Notes under the pieces: model-generated
Told to the model about the DNA's origin: nothing
The model's input: the letters and a program-made list of their open reading frames with translations, nothing else
Database searches by the model: none
Shown here: piece by piece, positions 22,953 to 32,520 of the stretch
How the letters are laid out: each line of letters begins with the position of its first letter
Position numbering within the stretch: the stretch's first letter is position 1
Assembly: GCA_021817225.1 (NCBI GenBank)
Contig: JAKAVR010000007.1
Location: forward strand, 1 to 49,260
Length of the DNA stretch: 49,260 nucleotides
From: Thermoplasmata archaeon
Lineage (GTDB): Archaea; Thermoplasmatota; Thermoplasmata; Sysuiplasmatales; Sysuiplasmataceae
Direction: 5' to 3'
Translations under genes and position numbers: made by a program

Positions 22953-25139
22953 GTGATTATGGAAACGATGCTGAAGACGGTAGAGCAGTTCGAGGAGCCC
23001 GAGCCATTCAGATTCCTGGGTTGCCACGAAACGGAAGAGTCGAAGGAAATCAACTGTTTCCTGCCGCTTGCACGAACGGCCTGGATCGAGTCGACCGACG
23101 GATCCAAGATAGCAGATCTTCAGAAAGTGTCCGAGTCTGGCTCATTCAGCGTCTCTCTCGGCATGGAGGTGCCGACGGACAGGTATGTTGTCGCCTACAC
23201 GGACGCCTCAGGCTACACAAGCAGGAAGCATGATCCGTATCAGTTCGCTCCGCAGCTCTCTGACTTTGACGCATATCTCTTCAAGAAGGGGGAGCTGCTG
23301 CTCAGCTATGAATCTCTCGGCGCCCACACCGCCGATGTGAGTGGAGTTGCCGGGACAAGGTTTGCTGTCTGGGCACCGAATGCGTCGGCAGTAGCCGTAG
23401 TGGGGAATTTCAACCACTGGACGCCCGGAGCTCATCCGATGGAGAACGTGAAGCACTCCGGCATATGGGAGCTTTTCATCCCGGATGTTGGTGTGGACGA
23501 GGTATACAAGTTTGCAATCAGGTCGGCAGTTGACGGAAAGGTAAGGGTCAGAACAGACCCGTACGCCTTCAGGACAGAGATGAGGCCAAGGACCGGTTCC
23601 ATTGTCACGACGCTTTCTTTTGACTGGACGGACGGGGCATGGATGGCAGCAAGGAAACAGGCGGGGAGCATCTCCGGGCCGGTATCGGTCTACGAGGTCC
23701 ACCTGGGCTCGTGGCGCAGGAGGCCGGACGGCACTTTCCTTTCCTACGTGGAAGCAGGGAGGGAGCTGATAGAATACATGAAGATGCTTGGATTCACTCA
23801 CATCGAGCTGATGCCCATCATGGAACATCCTCTCGACGCGTCCTGGGGCTACCAGGTGATCAACTACTACTCCGCAACCTCGAGGTACGGCACCCCGCAG
23901 GAATTGATGTGGTTCATCAACGAGTGCCACTTGAACGGGATTGGCGTGATCCTTGACTGGGTCCCTGCGCACTTCCCAGATGATGAGTTCGGTCTTTCGA
24001 TGTATGACGGGACGCATCTCTTCGACCACATGGATCCGAGGAAGGGAAAGCACCCCGACTGGGGAACCAACGTTTTCAATTACGGCAGGAACGAGGTAAG
24101 GAATTTCCTGACAAGCAACGCACTCTTCTGGACAGGTGTATACCACGCCGACGGCCTGAGGATAGACGCCGTCTCATCAATGCTGTATCTCGACTATTCA
24201 AGGAAGGAGGGAGAGTGGGTTCCCAACGAGTACGGCGGGAGGGAAAACATCGAGGCGATAGACTTTCTCAGGTCGCTGAACAGGGTCCTCCATGAAAAAT
24301 ACCCGGGCGTACTGACGATTGCCGAGGAATCCACCGCCTGGGGCGGTGTCACAAACAGGGTTGAATTCGGAGGACTCGGATTCGATTTCAAGTGGAACAT
24401 GGGGTGGATGCATGACACACTCGAGTACTTCACAAAGGATGCCGTCTACAGGCGTTACCATCAGCGCAACCTGACCTTTTCCGTCTGGTACGCATTCAGC
24501 GAAAAATTCATGCTCCCTTTTTCTCACGACGAGGTGGTGCACGGCAAGGGTTCAATGCTGTCAAAGATGCCTGGCGACTACTGGCAGAAATTCGCGAACC
24601 TGCGCCTGTGCCTCACATACATGTATGGCAGCCCAGGCAAGAAACTGATGTTCATGGGAACGGAGTTCGGCCAGTGGTCCGAGTGGAACGAAAGCAGGAG
24701 CCTTGACTGGATCCTGCTCGACTTCCCGTCGCACAGCAGGGTGTCGCTCCTTGTGGGCGATCTCAACGGTCTGTACAGACAGCACAAACAGCTACATTCG
24801 CTCGACTGCGATCCGCGCGGATTCGAATGGATAGATTTCAGCGACTCAGACAACAGTGTCATCAGCTTCGTGAGGCACTCGGCAGATGGGGGAAAAGGGC
24901 TTCTGTTCGTCTTCAATATGACGCCGGTGCCCCGGTACAATTACAGGATAGGCGTTCCCTGGAAGGGAAAATACAACGAACTCTTCAATTCGGACGCATC
25001 GGAATACGGAGGCAGCGGGATCGGCAACTTTGGCGGCGTGGAATCGGATGACATTCCCATGCATGGAAGGATGCAGTCGATAAGCATCACGCTGCCCCCG
25101 CTGTCCGGAGAGATATTCATACCATCCGGGGAGGTCTGA
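22953..25139 (+). CDS. glgB: 1,4-alpha-glucan branching enzyme
   Basis: 728 residues from GTG 22953 (ATG 22959 possible). N-terminal domain, then a CBM48 module (TRFAVWAPNASAVAVVGNFN), the GH13 barrel from VYEVHLGSWRR and a C-terminal beta domain. Catalytic residues fall at D405 (GLRIDAV), E458 (TIAEESTAW) and D526 (FSHDEVVHG), exactly the numbers of the E. coli enzyme, which is also 728 residues long. It creates alpha-1,6 branches in glycogen-like glucan. First gene of the glgB-glgE-treS-mak run; glgE begins 3 nt after its stop. Confidence 0.96.
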   Translation: MIMETMLKTVEQFEEPEPFRFLGCHETEESKEINCFLPLARTAWIESTDGSKIADLQKVSESGSFSVSLGMEVPTDRYVVAYTDASGYTSRKHDPYQFAPQLSDFDAYLFKKGELLLSYESLGAHTADVSGVAGTRFAVWAPNASAVAVVGNFNHWTPGAHPMENVKHSGIWELFIPDVGVDEVYKFAIRSAVDGKVRVRTDPYAFRTEMRPRTGSIVTTLSFDWTDGAWMAARKQAGSISGPVSVYEVHLGSWRRRPDGTFLSYVEAGRELIEYMKMLGFTHIELMPIMEHPLDASWGYQVINYYSATSRYGTPQELMWFINECHLNGIGVILDWVPAHFPDDEFGLSMYDGTHLFDHMDPRKGKHPDWGTNVFNYGRNEVRNFLTSNALFWTGVYHADGLRIDAVSSMLYLDYSRKEGEWVPNEYGGRENIEAIDFLRSLNRVLHEKYPGVLTIAEESTAWGGVTNRVEFGGLGFDFKWNMGWMHDTLEYFTKDAVYRRYHQRNLTFSVWYAFSEKFMLPFSHDEVVHGKGSMLSKMPGDYWQKFANLRLCLTYMYGSPGKKLMFMGTEFGQWSEWNESRSLDWILLDFPSHSRVSLLVGDLNGLYRQHKQLHSLDCDPRGFEWIDFSDSDNSVISFVRHSADGGKGLLFVFNMTPVPRYNYRIGVPWKGKYNELFNSDASEYGGSGIGNFGGVESDDIPMHGRMQSISITLPPLSGEIFIPSGEV

Positions 25140-25142
25140 GAT

Positions 25143-27083
25143 ATGCCGCTTCCTGGCAGCATCATTATAGGCGAAGTCACACCCCAGGTCGAGTGCGGCG
25201 CCTTTCCAGCGAAGCGTGCGCTGGGCGATGCGATATCCGTCCGCGCAGACATATTCACCCACGGGACTGAGCTGCTTGCCGCCGAGCTCCTTTTCAGGAA
25301 GGAGGGTGAAGACGACTGGCACAGGTCAGCCATGAGACAGGGGCAGGATGACAGGTGGGAGGGGGAGTTCAGGGCGGAAGAGATCGGAGTGTACCGGTTC
25401 ACGATCGAAGCATGGGTAGACAGGTACTCGACATGGCTGGAAAGCCTGAAGAAGTGGCAGCTTGCAGGAGAGGACACAGCGCAGGATTTGAAAATAGGCA
25501 TGGCAATGCTCGGCGAGATTGCCTCATCATCGGGGAGCGAGGGCAAAGCGATAGCGGAGATTGCTGCGAGGATGCAGAAAGCAGGGCAGTCACATGCCAC
25601 GGAGATTGCATCCGATGCACGCACCGTGGAACTTGCCACAAGGAACCAGAAGAGGGACTGCACAAGGTTCGGGAAGGAGCTTGAGATAGTCGTTGAAAGC
25701 AGACTCGCCAGGTTTGCAAGCTGGTACGAGCTTTTCCCGAGATCACAGTCGAAGGCCGAAGGCAGACATGGCAATTTCGAAGACTGCATCCAGAGGCTCG
25801 ACGACATTTCCGCAATGGGCTTCAATATTCTCTACCTTGCCCCGATACATCCGATAGGGACGACAAACAGGCGCGGAAGAAACGGTTCGCCTGTCGCACT
25901 GGAAACAGATCCTGGCAGTCCATGGGCCATCGGCAGCAGCGACGGAGGGCACAAGTCGATCAACAGGGAGCTGGGCACCCTTGCAGATTTCAAGCAGCTG
26001 CTCAGGAAGGCAAGGCAGAAAAGGATGGAAGTTGCACTCGACATTGCATTCCAGTGCTCCCCTGACCACCCATATGTCAGGGAACACCCGGACTGGTTCT
26101 ATCACAGGAGTGACGGTTCGATTCGGTATGCTGAGAATCCGCCAAAGAAGTACTTTGACATCTATCCGTTCAACTTTGAGACAGGCGACCGGAAGGGGCT
26201 CTGGAATGAGCTGAAGAGCATATTCGACTTCTGGATAGAAGCGGGAGTGACCATTTTCAGGGTGGACAATCCGCACACCAAGCCGTTTGCCTTCTGGGAG
26301 TGGGTGATTGGTGAAATCAAGAAGGAGCATCCTGAGGTCATCTTCCTGTCTGAAGCATTCACCAGGCCCAAGGTAATGTATGAACTTTCCAAACTGGGCT
26401 TCACCGAGTCCTACAGCTATTTCACATGGAAGAACTTCAACTGGGAGCTGGAGGAATATTTTGCCGAGGTAAACAAGAGTGGCATCGCCGATTTCTTCTG
26501 GCCCAACCTGTTCACAAACACGCCTGACATACTTCCGTTTGTCCTGCAGAAGGGCGGAAGGCCTGCCTTCATGCTTCGCGCACTTCTTGCAGCCACTTTG
26601 TCACCCCTCTGGGGCGTGTACAGCGGCTTCGAACTCTGCGAGAGTGAGGCGCTGCCCGGGAGGGAGGAGTACCTGAACTCGGAGAAGTACGAGATAAGGC
26701 AGAGGGACTGGAACAGGAAGGGCAACATAAAGAAGCTGATAACACGCCTCAACGAGATAAGGCGCGACCACGAGTCGCTCCAGGAGCTTGGCAATCTTGA
26801 ATTCCATCCCGCGCCGAACCCGAACCTCGTCCTCTACACGAAGAAGTCTGTGGATGGGGACGATGTGCTCATGATTGTAGTCAACATAAACCCTTACGAG
26901 GCCCAGGACGCTGTTCTCAGAGTCCCGATTGACAGGCTTGGCGTCCGTTCCGACGAAAGCTACGGCGTCCGCGACCTTCTCACAGGAGAGCTCTTCAGGT
27001 GGTACGGAGAGTATAACTACGTACGACTTGTTCCCGGTGAAAGGCCGGGCCACGTGTTTGCCATAGAAAGGTTTTCACCATGA
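25143..27083 (+). CDS. glgE: Maltosyltransferase GlgE (maltose 1-phosphate to alpha-glucan)
   Basis: 646 residues. Domains: N-terminal beta domain (about 1-100), a helical insert (about 100-200) and the GH13_3 barrel. Diagnostic segments are FRVDNPHTKPFAFWEW with nucleophile D375, FLSEAFTRPKVMYELSKLGF with acid/base E404 (the same 29-residue spacing as D394/E423 of Streptomyces GlgE), and ESYSYFTWKNFNWELEEYF. It extends alpha-1,4-glucan by maltosyl units from maltose 1-phosphate. Overlaps treS by 4 nt. Confidence 0.94.
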   Translation: MPLPGSIIIGEVTPQVECGAFPAKRALGDAISVRADIFTHGTELLAAELLFRKEGEDDWHRSAMRQGQDDRWEGEFRAEEIGVYRFTIEAWVDRYSTWLESLKKWQLAGEDTAQDLKIGMAMLGEIASSSGSEGKAIAEIAARMQKAGQSHATEIASDARTVELATRNQKRDCTRFGKELEIVVESRLARFASWYELFPRSQSKAEGRHGNFEDCIQRLDDISAMGFNILYLAPIHPIGTTNRRGRNGSPVALETDPGSPWAIGSSDGGHKSINRELGTLADFKQLLRKARQKRMEVALDIAFQCSPDHPYVREHPDWFYHRSDGSIRYAENPPKKYFDIYPFNFETGDRKGLWNELKSIFDFWIEAGVTIFRVDNPHTKPFAFWEWVIGEIKKEHPEVIFLSEAFTRPKVMYELSKLGFTESYSYFTWKNFNWELEEYFAEVNKSGIADFFWPNLFTNTPDILPFVLQKGGRPAFMLRALLAATLSPLWGVYSGFELCESEALPGREEYLNSEKYEIRQRDWNRKGNIKKLITRLNEIRRDHESLQELGNLEFHPAPNPNLVLYTKKSVDGDDVLMIVVNINPYEAQDAVLRVPIDRLGVRSDESYGVRDLLTGELFRWYGEYNYVRLVPGERPGHVFAIERFSP

Positions 27084-28735
27084 AAGACCAGCTCTGGTAC
27101 AGGGATGCGATATTCTACGAGATTCCCGTGAAGTCATTCTACGATTCCAACGATGATGGCATAGGCGACTTCAACGGCATCAGGCTCAAGCTTGACTACC
27201 TCGCGGCACTTGGCGTGGACTGCCTGTGGCTCCTCCCTTTCTACAGGTCTCCCCTCAAGGATGACGGATACGACATCTCCGACTATTATTCCGTCCAGCC
27301 TGAATACGGCACGGTCGAGGACTTCAGGCTGCTTCTCTCGGATGCCCACTCGAGGGGCATGCGCGTGATTGCAGACCTTGTCATGAATCACTGCTCGGAC
27401 CAGAACAGCTGGTTCAGGGAGGCAATATCAGGCAGGGAGTCGCCCAGGAGGAACTGGTTTGTCTGGAGCGACGAGGACACCAGGTACCCCGGAGCGAGGG
27501 TAATATTCACAGATGCGGAGACATCCAACTGGGCATGGGAGCCGAAGACAAAGCAGTACTACTGGCACAGGTTCTACAGCCACCAGCCGGATCTGAATTA
27601 TGACAACGGCGAGGTCCGCGAGGAGATGAGGAACGTCATGAGATTCTGGCTCCGCATGGGCCTGGACGGGTTCAGGTGCGACGCCGTCCCCTATATCTAC
27701 GAGAGGGAGGGGACGACCTGTGAAAACCTTCCTGAAACACACATCTTCTTCAAGGACGTCAGGCGGATGTTGGAGGCCGAATTTCCAGGAACAATCCTTC
27801 TGGCGGAGGCAAACCAGTGGCCGACGGAGGCAAAGTCATACTTTGGCGACCAGGATGAGTTCCACATGGCCTTCAATTTCCCCCTGATGCCCAGGATATA
27901 CATCTCGCTTGCAAAGGAGGACGCCTATCCGGTGATTAACATAGTAAAGCAGACAACACCGATACCTGAGAAATGCGACTGGGGCATCTTCCTCCGGAAC
28001 CATGACGAGCTGACCCTGGAGATGGTCACCGACGAGGAAAGGGACATATTGTACTCCGAGTACGCAAAGCATCCGAAGATGCGCCTCAACATGGGCATAA
28101 GGAGGAGGCTCGCCCCGCTGCTCGACAATGACAGGGCGTCCCTCGAGCTTGTCCACGCCCTGATTTTATCCCTCCCCGGCTCACCCATACTCTACTACGG
28201 CGACGAGCTCGGCATGGGCGACAACATATACCTCGGTGACAGGAACGGGGTGAGGACGCCAATGCAGTGGTCCCATGACAGAAACGCTGGATTTTCGAGA
28301 GCCGACGGGGAGCGCCTCTTCTCACCGCCAATCACAAATCCTAACTACCACTATGAAAGCGTCAACGTCGAGTCTGAGAACAGGCTACCGTCGTCGCTTC
28401 TGAACTGGGTGAGGAGAATGCTCGCCGTCAGGAGGAAGTACGCACAGGTGCTCGGAAGGGGCGAGATAAGGTTCCTTGAGCACAGGAACAAGCGGGTGCT
28501 GTCATACGTGAGGAGCTACCAGGACAACCGCATGCTCTGCATTTTCAACTTTTCCAGGAAGCCAACATACCTCGAACTCTCTCTTCCCGAGTTTGCGGGA
28601 CTCAGGCCTGTTGAGGCGATAACCGATGCCCAGTTCCCGCGCATCGGGGAGCTGCCCTATTTCTTCACTCTCCACCCGCGTGCCTTTTTCTGGCTGAGCC
28701 TCAAGCAGCCGACTGGGGAAGACGAGGAGGATTGA
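27080..28735 (+). CDS. treS: Trehalose synthase (maltose/trehalose isomerase)
   Basis: 551 residues, GH13_16. Typical pieces: WYRDAIFYEIPVKSFYDSND, GIGDFNGIRLKLDYLAALGV, nucleophile D201 in GFRCDAVPYIYEREGT, acid/base E243 in LAEANQWP and FLRNHDELTLEMVTDEER. It interconverts trehalose and maltose; in a GlgE pathway it supplies maltose for phosphorylation. In some Actinobacteria it is fused to the kinase; here the two are separate but adjacent with zero spacing. Confidence 0.93.
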   Translation: MKDQLWYRDAIFYEIPVKSFYDSNDDGIGDFNGIRLKLDYLAALGVDCLWLLPFYRSPLKDDGYDISDYYSVQPEYGTVEDFRLLLSDAHSRGMRVIADLVMNHCSDQNSWFREAISGRESPRRNWFVWSDEDTRYPGARVIFTDAETSNWAWEPKTKQYYWHRFYSHQPDLNYDNGEVREEMRNVMRFWLRMGLDGFRCDAVPYIYEREGTTCENLPETHIFFKDVRRMLEAEFPGTILLAEANQWPTEAKSYFGDQDEFHMAFNFPLMPRIYISLAKEDAYPVINIVKQTTPIPEKCDWGIFLRNHDELTLEMVTDEERDILYSEYAKHPKMRLNMGIRRRLAPLLDNDRASLELVHALILSLPGSPILYYGDELGMGDNIYLGDRNGVRTPMQWSHDRNAGFSRADGERLFSPPITNPNYHYESVNVESENRLPSSLLNWVRRMLAVRRKYAQVLGRGEIRFLEHRNKRVLSYVRSYQDNRMLCIFNFSRKPTYLELSLPEFAGLRPVEAITDAQFPRIGELPYFFTLHPRAFFWLSLKQPTGEDEED

Positions 28736-30265
28736 ATGGCCCGGATTGTTCCGGCCCTTCTCATGCCTGTTGCCTCCGGGACGGTTGAAAAACTTCAGTC
28801 ACTGCGCTGGTTCGGCAGCAAGTCGAAGACTATTGAGACATTTGAGTTGCTTGATTACGGAGAGGTCCAGTCCGGGGGAGATGAGTTCCTGCTTCTCTTC
28901 CTCCGCTTATCATACGCGCAGGGCGGAACAGATGACTATTTCGTTCCTCTGTCGATTTCCGGGCAGCGCCGCGCTCCAGCAGCGCCGCTCTTTTTCAGCG
29001 TCGAGCATGAAGGTTCGAGTCTCTGGTTCGAGGACGCGCTCTATAGCAGCAGCTTCCTGAAATTTGTATCCTCCCTTCTTTTCTCAAACTCCGCGCTTAA
29101 GATGCAGAGGGGAACAATAAAGGGGGAAAGCACTTCGCTCATGGTCTCCTCCCCCCGCGCGCAAGAGGTTTACGTGGTATCCACCGAGCAGAGCAATACT
29201 TCCGTGGTAATTGACGGCAGCTCGATTTACAAGAGCTACAGGAAGATCGAGCCGGGCGAGAACCCGGACTACGAGATTCCTTCGCGCCTTGCATTCTCCT
29301 CCGGGTTCAGGAACGTCCCCGGGCCGTTGGGGAGGCTCGAATACAGGGACGACAGGCGATACACCATCGGCTCACTCAGCCAGTTTGTGGAGAACGAGGG
29401 TGACTGCTGGACGTACTTCACACGCAGCCTTGGTGCATTCCTTGCCAATGCAGGCACCGGGAAAACGGACCTGGATGACGAAAGTCGCAGTCTGTCATGC
29501 CTCGGGCTTGTGAGGAAGCTCGGGAAGCTGACATCCTCGCTCCATAATGCACTCGCATCGCTGAAGGCGGACGGCGAATTCACTCCCGTCGCCGTGACTT
29601 CGCAAGATACATCGAAGTGGGCGGATGATTACTGCTCTCTGGTTGCAGATACTCTTGCGCTTGTCAGGAAAAAATTCACTGGAATGGAGCCGGGCATCGC
29701 ACGGCTTGCGGGCGAACTTTCAAGCTCGGAGAAGGAGCTACTCGGCGCAGCCGGTATCGTGAGAAGACTGGATTCGGGGCGCATGCACAAGATAAGAATC
29801 CACGGTGACTACCATCTCGGCCAGGTGCTCAAGGCGGGTGATCAATTCTATATCATTGATTTTGAGGGGGAGCCGATGCGCTCGCTCGGTTACAGGAGAT
29901 CGCGGCACTGTGCGCTCAGGGACGTGAGCGGCATGCTCCGCTCGCTGGACTATGCAATAAGCTTTGCAGAAAGGAAGATCGGCTCCGGTTGGCCGGACAG
30001 CGGGCCTGGTGTTCGCTGGAGGAGCAGGGCATCCTCTGCCTTCCTCGAGTCTTACTGGAGCGCATATTCGCCTGTTATCCAGTATCTGCCTGAATCATTT
30101 GAAGGCATGATCGGTCTTGTCCGCTTTTTCACTCTGGAGAAGGCAGTCTACGAGCTGCGATATGAAATGAACAACAGGCCTTCATGGGTAGACATACCGA
30201 TGCGCGCCATCCGGTTGCTGGTAGCGGAACCCGGTGAACAAAGACTAAATAATGATTTCAACTGA
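28736..30265 (+). CDS. mak: Maltokinase (Pep2-like)
   Basis: 509 residues. N-terminal cap domain with the typical LRWFGSKSKTI, a central region and the phosphotransferase lobe with RIHGDYHLGQVL (catalytic D358) and FYIIDFEGEPMRSLGYRRSR (Mg-binding DFEGEP). It phosphorylates maltose with ATP to maltose 1-phosphate, the GlgE donor. ATG directly follows the treS stop. About 50 residues longer than the Mycobacterium enzyme. Its end holds the promoter of the next gene. Confidence 0.93.
   Translation: MARIVPALLMPVASGTVEKLQSLRWFGSKSKTIETFELLDYGEVQSGGDEFLLLFLRLSYAQGGTDDYFVPLSISGQRRAPAAPLFFSVEHEGSSLWFEDALYSSSFLKFVSSLLFSNSALKMQRGTIKGESTSLMVSSPRAQEVYVVSTEQSNTSVVIDGSSIYKSYRKIEPGENPDYEIPSRLAFSSGFRNVPGPLGRLEYRDDRRYTIGSLSQFVENEGDCWTYFTRSLGAFLANAGTGKTDLDDESRSLSCLGLVRKLGKLTSSLHNALASLKADGEFTPVAVTSQDTSKWADDYCSLVADTLALVRKKFTGMEPGIARLAGELSSSEKELLGAAGIVRRLDSGRMHKIRIHGDYHLGQVLKAGDQFYIIDFEGEPMRSLGYRRSRHCALRDVSGMLRSLDYAISFAERKIGSGWPDSGPGVRWRSRASSAFLESYWSAYSPVIQYLPESFEGMIGLVRFFTLEKAVYELRYEMNNRPSWVDIPMRAIRLLVAEPGEQRLNNDFN
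30244..30253 (+). promoter_or_regulatory. TATA-like box of the glgX/treX gene
   Basis: ACTAAATAAT inside the last codons of the maltokinase gene, centred 26 nt before GTG 30275. It indicates a separate leaderless transcript for the debranching enzyme and fixes the GTG as start. Confidence 0.5.
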
Positions 30266-30274
30266 CGGGGATGT

Positions 30275-32422
30275 GTGGCTGCCTCTCGGAGAACGGGAAT
30301 AGGCTCTCCATATCCGCAGGGCGTGACTCTGGAGGATGATGGCGCGAATTTTGCCATCTATTCAGAGAATGCGAAAAAAGTGACGCTTCAGCTTTTCGAC
30401 AGCCAGGGAACGGCACAACCTGCAGAGGAATTCGAAGTCAAGGAGGTTGACGATTATGTCTGGCACATTTTCGTCTCGGGCATAAAGCCCGGAGACCTGT
30501 ACGGCTACAGGGTCGATGGCCCGTACAAGCCGGAACTCGGTCACAGGTTCAACAGCAACAAGCTGCTCCTCGATCCGTACGCAAGGGCGCTGGATGGTAC
30601 GATCAGCTGGACAAACGATCTTTTCGGTTATGTCATGGGGAGCGATCAGGCCGATATGTCGTTCAGCTTGTCCGACAGCTCAAAGTCTCTGCCCAAGTGC
30701 GCGGTTATCGGCAGCTCGTTTGACTGGAAAGGGGTGAGGAATCCGCGCCACAACTTGAGCAGCACTGTCATCTACGAGACTCATGTCAAGGGACTGACGC
30801 TTAACCATCCGGAGGTGGAGCAGTCAAGAAGGGGCACATACAGTGGCATTGCGTCACCGAAGATGATCCGGTACCTCACCGATTTGGGCATAACATCGGT
30901 CGAGCTGATGCCTGTCCATCAGAAGGTGGCAAACAAGGAGCTGATTGACAGGGGACTCACGAACTACTGGGGGTACAATACAGTCGGATTTTTCGCGCCT
31001 GACGTCAGGTACTCTTCCGACAGTTCGCCGCAGGGCTCCGTTAACGAATTCAAGGAAATGGTCAGGACATTCCATGAAAACAACATAGAGGTAATACTGG
31101 ATGTCGTCTATAACCACACAGGCGAGGGCAACCACCTCGGCCCAACGCTCAGTTTCAGGGGAATAGACAACAGCGTGTATTACAGGCTGGCGTATGATAA
31201 TCCCCGATTCTACGTTGATTTTACAGGGACGGGGAACACGCTGAACGCAAGGCACCCGCAGGTGCTCCAGCTTATTATGGACAGCCTGAGGTACTGGGCC
31301 ACCGAGATGCATGTGGACGGTTTCAGGTTCGACCTTGCATCCACACTTGCAAGGGAGCTGTACGCCGTGGACAGGCTGTCATCCTTCTTCGACGTCATAC
31401 ACCAGGACCCGATAATCTCAAGGCTCAAGCTCATAGCGGAGCCGTGGGATGTCGGCCCGGGCGGCTACCAGGTGGGGCAATTCCCGACACACTGGGCCGA
31501 GTGGAACGGCAAGTACAGGGATTCAGTGAAGCGGTACTGGACAAGGTCACCCAACAACCTGTCAGAATTTGCGACCAGATTCTCAGGGTCATCCGATCTC
31601 TATGCTGCCAACGGAAGGAGGCCGCATGCAAGCATCAACTACGTGACCTCTCACGACGGCTTCACACTGAACGACCTTGTGAGCTACAACACGAAGCACA
31701 ACGAGGCAAACCTCGAGGACAACAGGGACGGGATGGATGACAACCTGAGTTCAAACATGGGCGTCGAGGGTGAAACGGACGACCCGGTGATAAACCTCCA
31801 GAGGCAGCGCAGGATACGGAGCTTCCTGATCACGCTGCTCACCTCCCACGGTGTACCGATGATTCTCGGAGGTGATGAGATAGGAAGGACGCAGCGTGGA
31901 AACAACAACGCCTACTGCCAGGATAACTCGACAAGCTGGTATGACTGGAACATCGGACAGAGGCAGATGCTACTGCTCGATTTCACGAGGAGGATGGTGA
32001 GCATAAGGATGAAGTACCATGTCCTGCGCAGGAGGGGCTATTTCCACGGTACTGTCGTCTCCGACGGCGCCAAGGACATCGCATGGCTAAGGCCGGACGG
32101 AATAGAAATGCAGGAGGGAGACTGGCATTCGGACAGCAAGGCAATTGGCATACTCCTTTCCGCAACAGGCATTGAAGATCTTGGATATCACGACGAAAGC
32201 GTATCCGAGGAGGATCTGCTGATTCTGCTCAACCCCGGCGAGAAGCCTGTGGAATTCACAGTTCCAAGGAACTGGTACTCACAGGAGATATTGATAGACT
32301 CAGAGCCGGAAAACCAGTCCAGGTACCCGATACCCATGGACTGGAAGAGGATAACGGTCAACCCGAGTGGCTCCGCGATCCTCAGGGGAAGGCGAAACCA
32401 CAGCGCCAGCCATCACGGTTGA
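30275..32422 (+). CDS. glgX: Glycogen debranching enzyme (GlgX/TreX, isoamylase type)
   Basis: 715 residues, GH13_11. CBM48-like N-terminus (ANFAIYSENAKKVTLQLFD), the insertion YETHVKGLTLNHPEVE, and the barrel with nucleophile D353 (VDGFRFDLAS), acid/base E389 (LIAEPWD) and D461 (TSHDGFTL), then MILGGDEIGRTQRGNNNAYC. It cleaves alpha-1,6 branches of glycogen-like glucan; TreX homologues can also transfer glucan. Unlike Sulfolobus, no treY or treZ accompanies it here. It starts at GTG 30275 with a leaderless promoter. Confidence 0.95.
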   Translation: MAASRRTGIGSPYPQGVTLEDDGANFAIYSENAKKVTLQLFDSQGTAQPAEEFEVKEVDDYVWHIFVSGIKPGDLYGYRVDGPYKPELGHRFNSNKLLLDPYARALDGTISWTNDLFGYVMGSDQADMSFSLSDSSKSLPKCAVIGSSFDWKGVRNPRHNLSSTVIYETHVKGLTLNHPEVEQSRRGTYSGIASPKMIRYLTDLGITSVELMPVHQKVANKELIDRGLTNYWGYNTVGFFAPDVRYSSDSSPQGSVNEFKEMVRTFHENNIEVILDVVYNHTGEGNHLGPTLSFRGIDNSVYYRLAYDNPRFYVDFTGTGNTLNARHPQVLQLIMDSLRYWATEMHVDGFRFDLASTLARELYAVDRLSSFFDVIHQDPIISRLKLIAEPWDVGPGGYQVGQFPTHWAEWNGKYRDSVKRYWTRSPNNLSEFATRFSGSSDLYAANGRRPHASINYVTSHDGFTLNDLVSYNTKHNEANLEDNRDGMDDNLSSNMGVEGETDDPVINLQRQRRIRSFLITLLTSHGVPMILGGDEIGRTQRGNNNAYCQDNSTSWYDWNIGQRQMLLLDFTRRMVSIRMKYHVLRRRGYFHGTVVSDGAKDIAWLRPDGIEMQEGDWHSDSKAIGILLSATGIEDLGYHDESVSEEDLLILLNPGEKPVEFTVPRNWYSQEILIDSEPENQSRYPIPMDWKRITVNPSGSAILRGRRNHSASHHG

Positions 32423-32520
32423 ACCGAGATGGTGCGATTTGCCGCTTCGGCACTCATCCAGCCGGGGATGCAAAACGATGAATAACAAGCTCTGCTTAGC
32501 GTTTAGGCGGTAGGACTCAG

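Noticed and set aside
23208-24146. 312-codon minus-strand frame
   Set aside because: Fully antisense to glgB, whose catalytic residues are all in place on the plus strand.
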